A stretch of DNA of 64,000 nucleotides from Desmodus rotundus. Its lineage: Eukaryota; Chordata; Mammalia; Chiroptera; Phyllostomidae. The stretch lies in contig NC_071390.1 in NCBI RefSeq assembly GCF_022682495.2, positions 168,417,220 to 168,481,219 on the forward strand. Direction: 5' to 3'. Of the stretch, positions 34,850-46,779 are shown piece after piece (positions within the stretch are counted from its first letter, which is position 1; every line of letters starts with the position of its first letter). The notes beneath the pieces were generated by a model that saw nothing but the letters and a program-made list of their open reading frames with translations, had not been told where the DNA came from and did not search any database. Both the position numbers and the translations under genes were made by a program.

Positions 34850-35398
34850 TATGACATTGATCTAGTAACTATAATTAGCATTTGAGTTGATTTTGACCTG
34901 TCCTGGTTTCCTCCTATTATCCCAGCATAGTTAGTAAATAATTTTACAGTCACCTAAGACTCAACACAGGGTGTCAGCATGTGATTTGAGATGACTCAAT
35001 CAAATTAAAAGAATGGAGATTTTCTCACATTCTTCCACCACATATAAATAAAGAAGGATGCAGTGCAGAATGCTACTGACAGCCATTTTGCCTTCAAGAA
35101 GTTACCTAGCCTAAAAGCTGAACAATGCTGAGAGTGAGGGAACAGAAAGATGAGTCATACTGTCCTTCGATAACATCTTTGAGCCTATGTTAGTAGAACA
35201 AAGAACTTGGCTTCTGGACATAAGACATGAAACAACATACTCCTTTATTCTTTAAGGCATTTTGGAGAGGAGTATTATGTAACTTGAAATCCAAGCTAGC
35301 TTACTGGATACAGAGAGACTAGGACTACTGCATGTGAGGGAAGCACTCACTGAGTAGGAACATCCCAAATATAACGTAATTTCAACTTACCTTTCCTT
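34850..35398. other. No recognised feature
   Basis: Unassigned. Confidence 0.4.
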
Positions 35399-35488
35399 GT
35401 GGTGATTGCTGGGGGAAGAGGGGTATAAGGGGACTAAGTGGTGATGGAAAAAATGCAGTAAAGATTAAAATAAAATAAAATAAAATAA
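35399..35488 (+). mobile_element. Very short LINE-1 3' end with (AAAAT)n tail
   Basis: 'ggggtataaggggactaagt', 'ggtgatggaaaaaatgcagt' resembles the L1 3' end at 45105-45525, followed by (AAAAT)n at about 35467-35488. CTTTCCTT occurs on both sides (35391-35398 and just after the tail), consistent with a target duplication. Confidence 0.65.
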
Positions 35489-36540
35489 ACTTTCCTTTTC
35501 ACTGATGACTTCTAAGAAAGGAGAATGCCCCTTCACAAAACAATTAGACGGTACTTTACTGAAACTTGTAATGGGCAGGAGTAAGTAGGCAAGGCTGGAG
35601 AAACGAGACAGGGTGAGTGCAAATGCTCTGAAGAGTTATGGGAGGGGTGGGATTCACAAGGAGAATAAATGTAACCAAGGAATATGGGTGACACATGAAG
35701 GGAGAATCACAAAGGAATTCTCAGTGGGGACAAACAGTGATTGAGGATTAATGTTATATATTTGATGGGGGAGATAAATATATGCTTGAGATCAATTTTA
35801 CTTTTTTTTAATGGGGAGATAAATTTCCACCTCTGTCCCCTTTTATAAAATCTTCCATATAATTAATATCATGGCTGATGCTTTTTGGGGAAGTAAGTTC
35901 TTCCTGGGAACTGCAAATAAAAGCCAGTGCTGGATCAACATTGGTCCAGAGTAGAGGCATGGACTATAAGCAACCAGATTATGTCATAAAGTTGGCAAGT
36001 CTCTACTAAAATACCCAGCAGATACATTGGAAACCAGGTCTCTAGAGTTTAGGTACTTACCAGAGGCCATGAAACTGGTGGCTGGTATACCAGGGATTAG
36101 AACCTACGATGCTGGTCTCCTAGTTTACTGTTTAATCACATCTCAGGAGAAGATGCTGCCAGGAGCTCCCTTCACAATGCATCTAGGTAAAAAAGAGAAC
36201 AGATTAAAAATTAGAAAACCATTTTTAAAGGGTTTTAACTTTAAACAAGATGAAATATACTGCTAAAAGAACATTTTTAAAAAATGAAAATGACTTCGCA
36301 TATTATAGAGTAGGCTGTGTCTTATATCAGAAGGGAATTCTGTGTGATGCTGAAGATGATAGCCAAGGAGCATGACTATTGAGTGATTGTTACCCCTATT
36401 CATAATGATATCAGAAATATTGCAGCCTACTGTTCATAGCATCTCATGTCAAAGGCAAATTCAGATTGCAAAATATGGGACACACATAGGATACTACTGG
36501 AGAGATTAAATACAATCCATTTACTATTAAGATAAGATGT
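35489..36540. other. No recognised feature
   Basis: Unassigned. A 79-codon plus-strand frame at 36027-36266 has no domain. Confidence 0.35.
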
Positions 36541-36544
36541 TTTC

Positions 36545-36690
36545 TTCTTGGCGATGTAACAGAAAGAACATGAACTTGGAAATGGACTTATTCAAACTGC
36601 ATGTTTACCACTTTTTGCTCATACTAGCATTTTCAACAAATTAGTTAAGCTTCAGTTCTCTTGTTTGGAGAATAATATAGATTCTTTTTC
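36545..36690 (+). repeat. MIR SINE fragment
   Basis: 'agaacatgaacttggaaatg', 'agttaagcttcagttctctt', 'tttggagaataatatagatt' follow the MIR order in sense; diverged. Confidence 0.6.
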
Positions 36691-37158
36691 TTCAAAGTAC
36701 TTACATTCTTGTGGAGAGGGGTGAAATGACAAAAATAAACAAAGACAATAAGAATTTTAGGAACAGATAAAAGACTGAAAGATAAACTGGGCTAACATAA
36801 GAGAGAATACAAACAGAGATATATTGCTGTTTTAGGAGGAGAGATCATGGAAGAGCAATCTAAGAAGTGATAGTGTTTGGAACATATATTTGCAAAAGAG
36901 CCAAGAGCCTTGGATACAAAGTATGAAGAAAAGAGGAGAAGAGATGATTTTTGGAGTAAGCAACTAGATGAACAACAGTCTCATTAAGTGAAATAGAAAA
37001 ATGTCTGTAAAAGAGTAGATTTTGAAGGAACATAATTTTATTTTGGCCATGTGAAATTTGTGATGACTTAAACATTTAAGGGAGAAGATAAACAAGAAGT
37101 AGCATGTATGGGTCTGGACTCTTGAAGAACATTTGGTGACAGACGTATGTTGTAAGAT
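36690..37158 (-). repeat. L2 LINE, antisense (first part)
   Basis: 'agtacttacattcttgtgga', 'ggtgaaatgacaaaaataaa', 'aagagccaagagccttggat', 'ggccatgtgaaatttgtgat' read as reversed L2. It continues after the L1/SINE block at 37530. Confidence 0.58.
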
Positions 37159-37159
37159 T

Positions 37160-37379
37160 TTTATTTTATTTTTTTAAAGATTTTATTTATTTATTTTTAG
37201 AGAGAGGGGACAGGAAGGAGAAAAAGAGGGAGAGAAATATCAATGTGGGGTTGCTTCTTGCATGCCCCCTACTGGGAGCCTGGCCTGCAACCCAGGCATG
37301 TGCCCTGACTGGGAATCGAACTGGAAACCTTTTGGTTTGCAGCCCATGCTCAATCTACTGAGCTACACCAGCCAGGGCT
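37160..37379 (-). mobile_element. VES-type tRNA-derived SINE
   Basis: On the minus strand it starts AGCCCTGGCTGGTGTAGCTC (A box), carries a degenerate B box (AGTTCGATTCC), then the tRNA-unrelated body (CCCAGTCAGGGCACATGCCT, AGTAGGGGGCATGCAAGAAG). It ends in a pyrimidine-rich CTCTCCC segment and an A-rich AAATAAATAAATAAAATC tail. This SINE is a hallmark of bats, especially Yangochiroptera. TATTTTATT-like motifs flank both ends, and it sits in the A-tail of the adjacent L1. It is the only copy I see in 64 kb. Confidence 0.93.
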
Positions 37380-37380
37380 A

Positions 37381-37529
37381 TTTTATTGTTTTTATTGTTG
37401 TTCAGTTACAGTTGTCCCCACTTCCCTCTGTTTACTCTCCCCCACCCTACCCACTCCCACCTCCCACATTCAATCCTCCTCTCTACCCTGACCACCATTG
37501 TCTTTGTCCATGGGTCTTTCATACTTTGT
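37381..37529 (-). mobile_element. Bat-type LINE-1 3' end, antisense
   Basis: 'ttattgttgttcagttacag', 'ttgtccccacttccctctgt', C-rich 3' UTR complement, then 'tttgtccatgggtctttcat'. About 150 bp of L1; its tail is interrupted by the SINE. Confidence 0.88.
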
Positions 37530-37720
37530 AAGTTTTATCACATTTAAAGTCATGGATCTGATGAAATCACCTGTGGAGAAACAACAGAGCCAAGGACAGC
37601 GGTCAGGGAGAGAGCTATTCCAAAATTTAGAGGAGCCAGCAAAGGTTACCAAGGAAAGAGCTGTCAAAGGTGAGAAAACCTGTTGAGTATGGTGCCATTG
37701 AATTCCAGAGTAGAAAGGTA
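37530..37720 (-). repeat. L2 LINE, antisense (second part)
   Basis: 'ggatctgatgaaatcacctg', 'aggagccagcaaaggttacc', 'aaaacctgttgagtatggtg' continue the reversed L2 interrupted at 37158. Confidence 0.58.
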
Positions 37721-38799
37721 TTCCTTTTTACTGAGTCATTCTGAATTACTGAATGACTTTCAGACAAAGGAATTTATTTGATGGAGGTTACTAACATTTA
37801 TACCATACTAAAGTGTGCATATAAGAAACATGATTTCAAGCATAACAGAAAAGGTTTGGAAGGAAGAGAAGAAATTAAGGTACTTCCTAAAGACTGAATT
37901 AACAATAAATTGCCTGTATTGATCTTTTTTCAAAAGAGCATAAATATTCCAGGTTTGGGCTTCCTCACAGCACGGCAGCTTGAAGACAGCCAATGGCTAA
38001 TGTGGTTTCTCAGGGCACCAAAGGTGAGCCCAAGAAAACCAAGCAAGACCTCTGCTGCTTTTATGGTGTGGCCACGAAAGTCATGTAGCATCACTTTTGC
38101 CACAATCATAAGTCCACCTAGATTCAAGGAGAGAGGAATGAGACCCCACCTCCCAATGGAAGAGGTATCAAAATCACATGGAAAGAAGAACGTTTTTATT
38201 GTGTTGGAAAATACAATCTGTCATAAGTAGGAACCCAAAACAGATTACACTCAGTTTAAGAAGCTTGGTGATGTCATGAAGTCCTCATATCGATTGCTTC
38301 CTCCCCAACCACCCCATCCTCCAAGTGAAGGGCTTAGAGCTGCCTAATAAATCCTGGTGCAACTCACTGCCTGATAGTTTTAAAACATTTCACAGCACAA
38401 AAGTGAAGTTTAGAATGAAGTAAAATCAATTCCAACAGATGAATTACTCTTTTCATAATTATTTTATGAATCTAAAGAATATTATTCTTATAGGACTATG
38501 TTTGAATACCTCAATCATAAAAGGAATGAGGTTTGTTTTGGTTTGTTTTTTTTTTTAGGAAATGTTGGAAAACCTCTGTTTTTGGCAGAGGATATTTTAT
38601 GATTCAAAGCATATTTATTGTTCATAAGTTATTTGCCAAGCCCTATTCTTGGCGATGTGAATCAGCAGTAAACAAAACATATTTAAAAAAATAGAAATTG
38701 CTGCCAGTATGGAGGTAACTTGAATATGTTATTCACTTGGGGAAAGGAGGCTGCTTAGTAAATGCTTATGTATTTACTGTCTCCCAGCCACTACTGCTT
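37721..38799. other. Mostly unassigned; one old repeat-like block
   Basis: 38065-38200 (tggccacgaaagtcatgtag, cacctagattcaaggagaga, atgagaccccacctcccaat) reads like part of a common old mammalian repeat that I cannot name. The rest is unrecognised. Confidence 0.35.
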
Positions 38800-38935
38800 G
38801 AGCCTCCCAGGGCTGGAACTGTGCCATTTTCACTGCTATATTCCCAGGGCCTAACACAGTGACTTGGGGAGGGGTGGGAGAGTGGGGGGAGATGGGGAGC
38901 AACTTTCAATAAATATTTTTTGAACTAACGTGCAA
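38800..38935 (+). repeat. L2 LINE 3' terminus
   Basis: 'ctggaactgtgccattttca', 'ctgctatattcccagggcct', 'aacacagtgact', then 'caataaatattttttgaact'. A G-rich insertion of ~40 bp (ggggaggggtgggagagtgg) sits before the terminal AATAAATATT. Confidence 0.75.
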
Positions 38936-39560
38936 ATATAAGGGATTCAGGCCAGTTGCTTAAAGGAAAGGGTTTCCTGAGAAAGGGGTCAGCATGCACT
39001 CTTCTTCGAGGGTTGGCATCAGACTAGCTGGAGGAGATGGCTGAACTCCATCCTTAGCAATAAACGTTAAACAAAATGTGGGGGGCGAGGGGGTACTTCT
39101 TATCTGTGACATTCTCAGTAAGAGAAGAATAAAGAAATCTGTCCAATTTTTAAACTTTGTAATTCCCCTGTGTTTGTTATTCTTGCTTTTCTCTCTTTCC
39201 CTGTGGTGATTAATAGTAATTTTTTTTAATAACTGTCATGTGTGCTTGTCTTTGGGGACTGGAAGAAGGAGGAAGCTGGGGAGAATCTTACTCCCTGGAA
39301 GGAAGCTCCAGGGGAGAGGATCCCCCAGGGACAGAGCTGGTGTTGGCAGCTCTAAGGAGTGGGAATTAGGAGTGTCCCTGGGGATGCTCCAAGGGGAGGT
39401 AGGAAGTGTGAACCTGGGCTGCAGAGGGTCCTGGAGCTCAAACATAAAGATCGTCATGATTACTTGACCAATCCTTGCTCAATTTCTCCTTGTTTAGGAT
39501 TAAAAATAAGTTGCTTCTTATAGTGCTTCTCTGGTGTTTTCACTTTTGCATTCTCTATGT
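38936..39560. other. No recognised feature; local GC-rich patch
   Basis: 39240-39440 is GC-rich, with complementary-strand frames of 73 and 75 codons. They mirror each other and show no domain, so I read them as composition effects. Confidence 0.35.
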
Positions 39561-39564
39561 CAGT

Positions 39565-40335
39565 TAAATATGTCATCCTTGCTAGAAATCTTCCTGAAGC
39601 CCTGGCCTGCTTTTCTCATCCTTCATTTATAATCACTCACCGAGTCCTGTCATTTCTGCCTGTTCACATCTTGCAAATCAGTCCCTGTGTTTCCATCCTC
39701 ACCACCTCTGTGCTCAGACCAGGGTCACCATCACTGCCCACTAATTGGTCTCCCCCAGGAGAACACTTTTTCCTAGTCCACACTACCCTTCTTTTTAAGA
39801 AAAAAAAAATATTTGATCATGTCCTTCTCTGTTTAACTCTCCTGTGAAGGCCTACTACACACAAGAAAAAGCCCCGAAGCTTAGCACACGAGGCCTCTGC
39901 CCTCCATCTAAACTTTTGTCCCATTTTTTTGGTGCCTCCTCCCCAAATACATTCTGCATATAGGTTTGCTCACTTAAGCCCAAGTATGTCAAATGACTGA
40001 CTCCTCTACTTTTGTATATAATGTTCACTTTGCCTAGAATGTACTTCCTTTTATTTCTAAGAAGTAGATTCTTTCTCACCCTTCAAGACCTAGATGAAGC
40101 ATCACTTATACTCAGTGATGCCTTTGCTTTTTGCTTGTTTGACTCTTGTTTCTTTGTCATGCACTATAGGCTTTCATAGCCTATGTGTTCTCATTCTGGA
40201 TGACTTTCCTCTCTTGATTGTGTCTTCCTTGAGAGGAAGGATTTTGTGTTGATTAACAAAGCATCATAAGTGCCTATCAGAGCACATATTGTAAAATTGT
40301 AAATAACACGTAAGAAGTGAATGAATGAATGTGAT
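39565..40335 (+). repeat. L2 LINE, long 3' portion
   Basis: Sense L2 in order: 'cactaattggtctcccccag', 'gatcatgtccttctctgttt', 'ttcactttgcctagaatgta', 'cttcaagacctagatgaagc', 'ttccttgagaggaaggattt', ending 'gaatgaatgaatg'. About 770 bp, unusually long for L2. Confidence 0.82.
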
Positions 40336-40811
40336 AAGGGATGGATGTTTTTGGCTCTCAACAGTGTGATGCTGGAAAAAGGTGGCAGTACAAGTCTAGG
40401 TAGATACAGAAGTAGTCTCCCTCTTACATGTCACTGATTGTACCTGGAAATCTACCTTTTTATTGCTTGGAGATATATGGAAATCAAACCAGGAAATGCC
40501 AGTAGCAGCACTCAGTCTCTGGACAACTAGAAAGACCTGAGCTCTATAAGAAATACACAGTTCTGTTCTTAGATGAAGGAAAAAACACCGGCTTTGAACA
40601 AAGTTAGCTTATAGGACAGGACACACAGCTGCACCAGATGGGGTGCGTTCATTTATTTTGTGGCAAAAAAGTGCCCACTCTCAGGTACCCTGTATGTAGC
40701 CAGCACATCTCATGTAGAAGTAAGGACGTTAGCCAGGCAATACATTCCAAAGAGATGATTAATTCTCCTTGCATATTAGTGCTAGAACAGAGATTTATTA
40801 ATGATCTTTAT
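40336..40811. other. No recognised feature
   Basis: Unassigned. Confidence 0.4.
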
Positions 40812-41186
40812 ATAGTCAATAACTTAGCATGCTTAGGCTCCTATAACAAAATACCATAAACTGGGTGGATTAAACAACAGCAGTTTATTTCCTACCATTC
40901 TGGAGGCTGGGAGATTCCAGATCAAAGTGTTTGCATATTCAGTGCCTGGTGAGAGCCTGCTTCTTGGCTTCATACAGCTGCCTTTTATCAGCACGTGCTT
41001 GTGAAAAGGGAGAGACTCTTGTGTCTCTTCCTCATCTTATAACAGCATGAATTCTATCATTAAGGTATCACCCTCATGACCTCATATGAACTTAATTACC
41101 TCCCAGAGACCCCACATCCAGACACCAAAATATTGGGAATTAAGGGTTCAACATATGAATTTGGAGGGTCACAAACATCATGGCCA
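40812..41186 (-). mobile_element. ERVL-MaLR LTR, antisense
   Basis: Reversed MaLR order: 'cctataacaaaataccataa', 'actgggtggattaaacaaca', 'ccattctggaggctgggaga', 'gagactcttgtgtctcttcc', 'catgacctcatatgaactta', 'ttcaacatatgaatttggag'. Nearly full-length solo LTR; no internal region beside it. Confidence 0.9.
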
Positions 41187-42066
41187 AGGGAGAATGACCC
41201 TCAAACAATAGCAATAATAAATAAAAATAAATTATATTAGTAGTTGAAGTTTATTGCATGCTTACTATGTGGCAGTTAAAATTTGAGGTGTGTTTCACAC
41301 CTAGCCAGGAACTCATATGATATCAGGTGCAATAACAACATGGTTTGGCATCTTCGACCTGTCATGCTATACTCATAAGGTAGGATAAAGTGGGAAAGGG
41401 CCATGGAGGTGACAAGTTGGATCAAGAGCTTGAGTATGGAAGGAATATATCACCCTCTCCCTAGACACACCACAGAGCATTTTACTACAGCATCCTTATT
41501 AGACAACACTCAGCCAGCAGGAAGCAGTGCAGTGGACTATTCCAGGGTCTCAATCCAAACATGGGGATTTTATTGGAATTCTCTGCAATGCATTTAAGCA
41601 ACAAGGGGGATGGCTTATAATGAGCCACTAGGGTAATTTGGAATATTGCAGTTCACCTTATTTCATAATGCCCGATGGCTAAGAATTTTTAAACAGCTTT
41701 TTGTCAGTCTATTAGGCTCAGTAGTAGAATTATGTTTCTAGTTTTCCTGGTATGTATTCAGGCTAAGAGAAATGCGATGCCAGAAAAGGCTAGCCAGGCT
41801 TCAGTACTATAAATTATTTTTATACAGTTCAATATTTGTGTTGGAACTTAATAGATATAAGACATTAGGATTTAGGAAGAGATTACAGGGAAATAGATGA
41901 GACAAAGAAGATATTTGGAAGAGGAAAGATTAATTAAGGTGGGGTATTCTCATACCTTTTGGGGGGGTATGGCAAGAGTTCATAGGAATTTTCTTGTCCA
42001 AAGTTAGAGAAGGATAATATTAAATCTCTCCCATTATAAAGATAAAAGGGAGAGATAAGTAGTTTT
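41187..42066. other. No recognised feature
   Basis: Unassigned; a G7 run lies near 41962. Confidence 0.4.
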
Positions 42067-42235
42067 GTACAGTGATATTCAAATGTAGTTCTATGACTGG
42101 CTATATCAGAATATCCTTATTTAAAAAAAATACGACTTCATGAAAACTTGCAGAGAGTATCATTTATTTAGGCTGAAGGTGGGGCTCAGAAATTTACATT
42201 ACTAAAAAAATTCTATGATGCTTTTGATGGGAAGT
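42067..42235 (+). mobile_element. MER5-like hAT element, diverged
   Basis: 'gatattcaaatgtagttcta', 'ctatatcagaatatccttat', 'aggtggggctcagaaattta', 'catt...aattctatgatgct' follow the MER5 order with inserted bases. Confidence 0.55.
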
Positions 42236-42239
42236 TAAT

Positions 42240-44349
42240 CCTCATGCACTCTTCTTGGTAATTTAAAATCATGAAAACAGTTAATCACCAGGGATGGAGT
42301 GAGCTTGCGGTGCCTAGTATGTCCTGGTATAGAAATGAGATTGTTTCCCCTGAAGGAAGTGTAAAAGTGACCCTGTACACTCTCAGATTCTATGAATCAA
42401 AATTGCAAGGGTGGGAGATAGCAAATTATGTGAAGGACATTTTCCTTAGTGTCTACCTCCTCTCCAACGGTACTGTTGACTTCAAGATGGGGACAAAATC
42501 CCCAGGATTCTGATCAATATCAAAATTTGGAAGAAAACTAAAACCGCCATTAGTGAAGCCAACTGGTATTTTTCATGGCTTTTAATGATATATCATATTT
42601 CTGAAGACGTGAACGATTTGTAACACATATGGCGTACCTGGTGCACTCCAGATGAGCAGGCTTTGTGAGCTCAGAAGTGAGCAGGAAGATGTGCTGCATT
42701 GAATTTTATTGATTTTCCTCTTTGCTTGTATAGTTTTATGATGTTCCATTTTCTCCTTTTCTTGGTTTGGAATTATGGCCTCAGTTATTTATTTTCCTCT
42801 TCCATTTTCCCTTTAAAATGTATATGCAACACTGCATCAATTTTCATGACCAAAGATGAAAGGGCTGGATGAATTTTCTGGTCAAGAAAAGATGGTCTAG
42901 TGGTAGAGGGGTTAATTCTTTTCCTTCTCAAGAAGCTCCCCATCCAGTTCTCTTCCATTTTCATATTCTCACATTTTTGGAATGGAATTATAATTTGCTT
43001 TTTTCATCTCATCACTTTCTGATTTTTAGCACTGTGATCTCACTTTCAGAGATTATATATGGATAGCACTGAATTTTTTCCATTTGTATTCTGTACAAGG
43101 CCCTTGGGTTGTGAACAATTTCCTTCTACAACTTCTTCATATAACTTATCCAGCAATAAGACTAAACAGCTGAATTATAATAGAAATAAGACTTTTGTTT
43201 GTGGAAGCTTGGTAATTGATGAGAATCAACTTTGCTAACAAATTCGTTTTTCTTCTGTTTTTTGCTCAGTTTATGGTATGATTTTAATTAGAGTGTTCCA
43301 TCTTTTGTACTATAAAGTTTCTTTCTCCCGATAATCTCAAAATCTTAGATGTGCTAGCCCATCATACACTGATATCATGTTTGGGCTCATGGCCTATGGC
43401 ATAGAGTTCAACCTCTAATTTTGGTAGTTCTTTTTAGTATCTGGTTAATTAATATGCCAGATTAGAGAAGGATAGTATAGGGGTCATTGCTGGTTCCAAG
43501 GCTCAAATCAGAGAGCATCGCTCACCTTGTTAAAAATGACTTAAACACCCAATGGAGAGGCCAAAAGAAGTTCTTCTTGTCAACTGTTAATGATATGAGC
43601 TCCTGTCAAAGGTATCCATTATTATATATTGAATAAGTATTCCTAGATTCAGATAGTCCCAGAACATCATCACAAATTCTATTTTTCACATATTACATAT
43701 TATATTATAATGTATTTAAACCACATAATATTACCATTTTTTGTAGGTTAATAATGGTGGGTATTAAAATTTTTATATAACTCAACCTAATACTTAATAT
43801 TGCCTATTGATTCACTTTTTTTTTTTACTAACATACTATTTTTAAAAGAAAAAAAATAGCTTCTACAGAAGGGAAACTTGTACCACTTGTGTTAAACAGA
43901 ATGTAACATTACAAACAAATCCAATAAAAACAAAACAACAGATAAGGGCAATGTCATTAAATTGTAACTAGATATTGTATGCTGCCAAATACTCAGAGCT
44001 AGAAGTTTGCACATTCTTTGTTTACAGGAGGGATTTATTAAGTGGAAAGATGCCTGAGATAATTAATAATAAAAGAAATTTTTAAGGGAATAATGTTTTT
44101 TCAGTTATTTAATATTATTTAATTCCATACACTGGAACCACATGTCCTACATTTTCAAAAATTCCATGTTAGTTCACCTATTTTGCCCAGTTTTCTCTTA
44201 TGTTCAGAGAGTTCTTCTAAGCATGCAAGAAATGGCACAGTTATTCATGTGTCACCATCTAAGGCTGAATTAATTTAATAAGTTATGTCAAATTAATCAG
44301 ATGATATCTTGCAGAAGAGTCCACAACTCACTTAAAGTCATTTATCACA
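42240..44349. other. No recognised feature
   Basis: Long AT-rich stretch. Frames of 80 codons (42271-42513) and 65 codons (42869-43066) have no domain. Confidence 0.3.
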
Positions 44350-44361
44350 GCATATAGTTTA

Positions 44362-44620
44362 TTTTTTAACTAATTTATTTTTTACTGGTTTTCAAGTACA
44401 GTTGTCTCCATTTTCCCCCATCCCTTCCCCCCACAACCACCTCAGCCACCCCCACCTCCCACACTCAATCCTACCCCACTTTGGCTTTGTCCAAGGGTCC
44501 TTTATACATGTTCCTGGATGACCTTTCCCTTCTTTCCCCCATTTTCCCCCTCCTCCCTCCCCCCTGGTTACCATCAGTCTGTTCTTTATTCCAAGGTCTC
44601 TGTTTATATTTTGCTTCCTT
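44362..44620 (-). mobile_element. Bat-type LINE-1 3' end, antisense, with target duplication
   Basis: 'tttactggttttcaagtaca', 'gttgtctccattttccccca', C-rich block, 'gtccaagggtcctttataca', 'tggttaccatcagtctgttc', 'ctgtttatattttgcttcct'. GCATATAGTTTA flanks it at 44350-44361 and 44621-44632, an exact 12-bp duplication. Truncated within the L1 3' UTR. Confidence 0.95.
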
Positions 44621-45104
44621 GCATATAGTTTAATTTAATATATTTTTTATTTTATATATGGTTTCTCTTTTTTAGCTTCTGTGAATTCAGGATTTTCACT
44701 CTTCCCAGGGTCAGTGCTAGGAAGTAAATAAATTGGTAGAAGTAGACATTTCAGTCAGAGTACAACAAAATATTTGAAAAAGTGAAAGTAGTTAAAAAGG
44801 AAAAAATTAGTCTCATCCAGTATCATTTCTGTAATAATCAGCTTCTAATGATAAAACTGGAATGCAACACATTGAGGCAAACACCTTTATTTCTCACTTA
44901 ATCACTTAGTGACTTATGGAAATGAGATATTCTTGTCTCTGGAGGTATATTTTAGTGTGCTAATGATGAGGAGAAGCTGTAGAATTAAGTGGAAACATTT
45001 TTATAGCCATTGATATTACTATATAAAGAGTATATAAAACATTTCACACACACAAATATTATTTGCAAACAGTGCAAAATAATACTGAAAGAACATAAAC
45101 ACCC

Positions 45105-45525
45105 CTTTGCTCATTGAAACATTATTTACCATCTCCGAGATATGAAAGCAGCCCAGTGTCCACTGGAATACTACTCTGCTGTAAAAAAAAGAAGAAAGTT
45201 TTACCCTTTGTGACAGTATGAATAGACCTGGAGAACATTATGCTAAGTGAAATAAGCTGGTCAAAGGAAGACAAATACTATATGATTTCACTCATACGTG
45301 GAATCTAATGAACAAACAACTAACAAGTGTAAAAGCAACAGACTCATAGATGTAAAGCAAGATGACAGGTAAGGGTGGGGGAAGGTAGAGGGTGGAGGGA
45401 CAGAGCAAAAAGGAGAAAGGACTCATGGACATGGGATACTATAGGACTACAGAGGGGAGGAGGGCATAAAGGGATAAAATGGTAATGGGAAAAAGTACGA
45501 TAAAAATCATTAAAAATAAAATACA
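45105..45525 (+). mobile_element. LINE-1 3' end, older subfamily
   Basis: 'ccactggaatactactctgc', 'ggagaacattatgctaagtg', 'gatttcactcatacgtggaa', 'gcaacagactcatagatgta' and a GA-rich 3' UTR. It differs from the 7.8-kb copy (acagactcatagatg in place of aaccagagac), so it belongs to another subfamily, ending in an A-rich tail. Confidence 0.88.
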
Positions 45526-45529
45526 AACA

Positions 45530-46105
45530 AAAGTGAGACTTCACAAAAGTTTTAAGCATTCTCCTTTCACAAATGAGGGGATATGATATTGTTCTAGAAC
45601 AACTCTTTTAATTACAAAAATATAAAACTGGGCAAAATATATATGTAAAACATGACTTTGAAAGTAGTAGCAAGCTTATTAAGGAAGTGAAAATTTTCAC
45701 AACCAAGATTTTGAAAATAAGGGACACCCAGACAGATGAATTCAGAATCTGGAGGACTTTTTTTCCTGACTGATTACAAATTTTAAATGCCAAAATGATG
45801 GCTGAAGGTCTGAGAGGCCCACCTAAAATAGCAATAACATGAGACAGTAATAGAACAATTGTCAGGACTAATGTGAGATTTCTAACCACTTCAATTACTG
45901 ATTGATTTAAGGTGATTTGCTCTTAATACAGCAGCTACACAGCAGAATATGTAAATCTTACTAGGAGAAATATAATGTCATCCAAAATATCATTTAAAAT
46001 ATTTTTGTATGTAATATCTGATAATCAAATATAACCTGATATATGAAAAAAACAATTAAATGAAAATTCAAGAGAATAAAATAGGAAATGGAAATTCATG
46101 AGAGG
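45530..46105. other. No firm feature
   Basis: AT-rich; possibly the degraded start of the L1 relic that follows. A 93-codon minus-strand frame has no domain. Confidence 0.3.
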
Positions 46106-46109
46106 TACA

Positions 46110-46770
46110 AACATTGAAATTATTAAAAACATTAGAAACAGACTTAAACATATCTATGTTTACTAGGCATAAGTAAATATATAACAAGATAGAGAACTAT
46201 GTCAGAAAAATGGATAATTAAGAATAAAATAGAATTTATGGAACTGTAAGTAGAACAATTAAAATTAAGAACTGAGTGGATGTTTTGAGAAAAAGACAGC
46301 TGAAGAGAAAATTACTGAACAGGAGAATAAGTCAAAAGAAAATACATGAAGTATGAAGAGACAATAGATGAAAAATAGAGAAGATATGTTGCAGGAGAGT
46401 GGGATACAGTGAAATTTTCCATCATACATGGAATGGAATACCAGAAGGAAAGAAGGAGATTGAAGTAGAAACAGTATTTAAAGACATAATGCCAAAAATC
46501 TTATAAAATAGATCACCTACAGATGGAAGAAGAATTACAAATTTCAAATAAGTTAAATGCAAATCAATAAGTAAACATAAAAAACCTCAGAAACACATTC
46601 AAAATACAAAACACTATAAGAAACCAAAAGGAAAAAAATAACTGCAAACTTAAATTTCAATATTCATTAGTCAATGCTTTAAAATACTTAAGATAATTTC
46701 AGATGAACAAAAATCAAAATAACTGGCTGCAATCACCATCCAGTAAATGAATACTAAAATTCAGGCATTT
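46110..46770 (+). repeat. Old L1/HAL1 ORF1-type relic
   Basis: 'attaagaactgagtggatgt', 'gaagagaaaattactgaaca', 'gaataccagaaggaaagaag', 'aatttcagatgaacaaaaat' mark a decayed LINE ORF1 in sense. The inverted HAL1-like element is inserted at its right side. Confidence 0.6.
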
Positions 46771-46779
46771 TTCTAGTCT

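Noticed and set aside
37160..37379. Possible functional tRNA gene (A and B box-like sequences)
   Set aside because: The body and tail are those of a VES-type SINE; no complete cloverleaf.
39236..39467. GC-rich mirrored frames suggesting a small gene or CpG island
   Set aside because: Few CpGs despite the GC content, and the two strands' frames are mirror images, so composition explains them.
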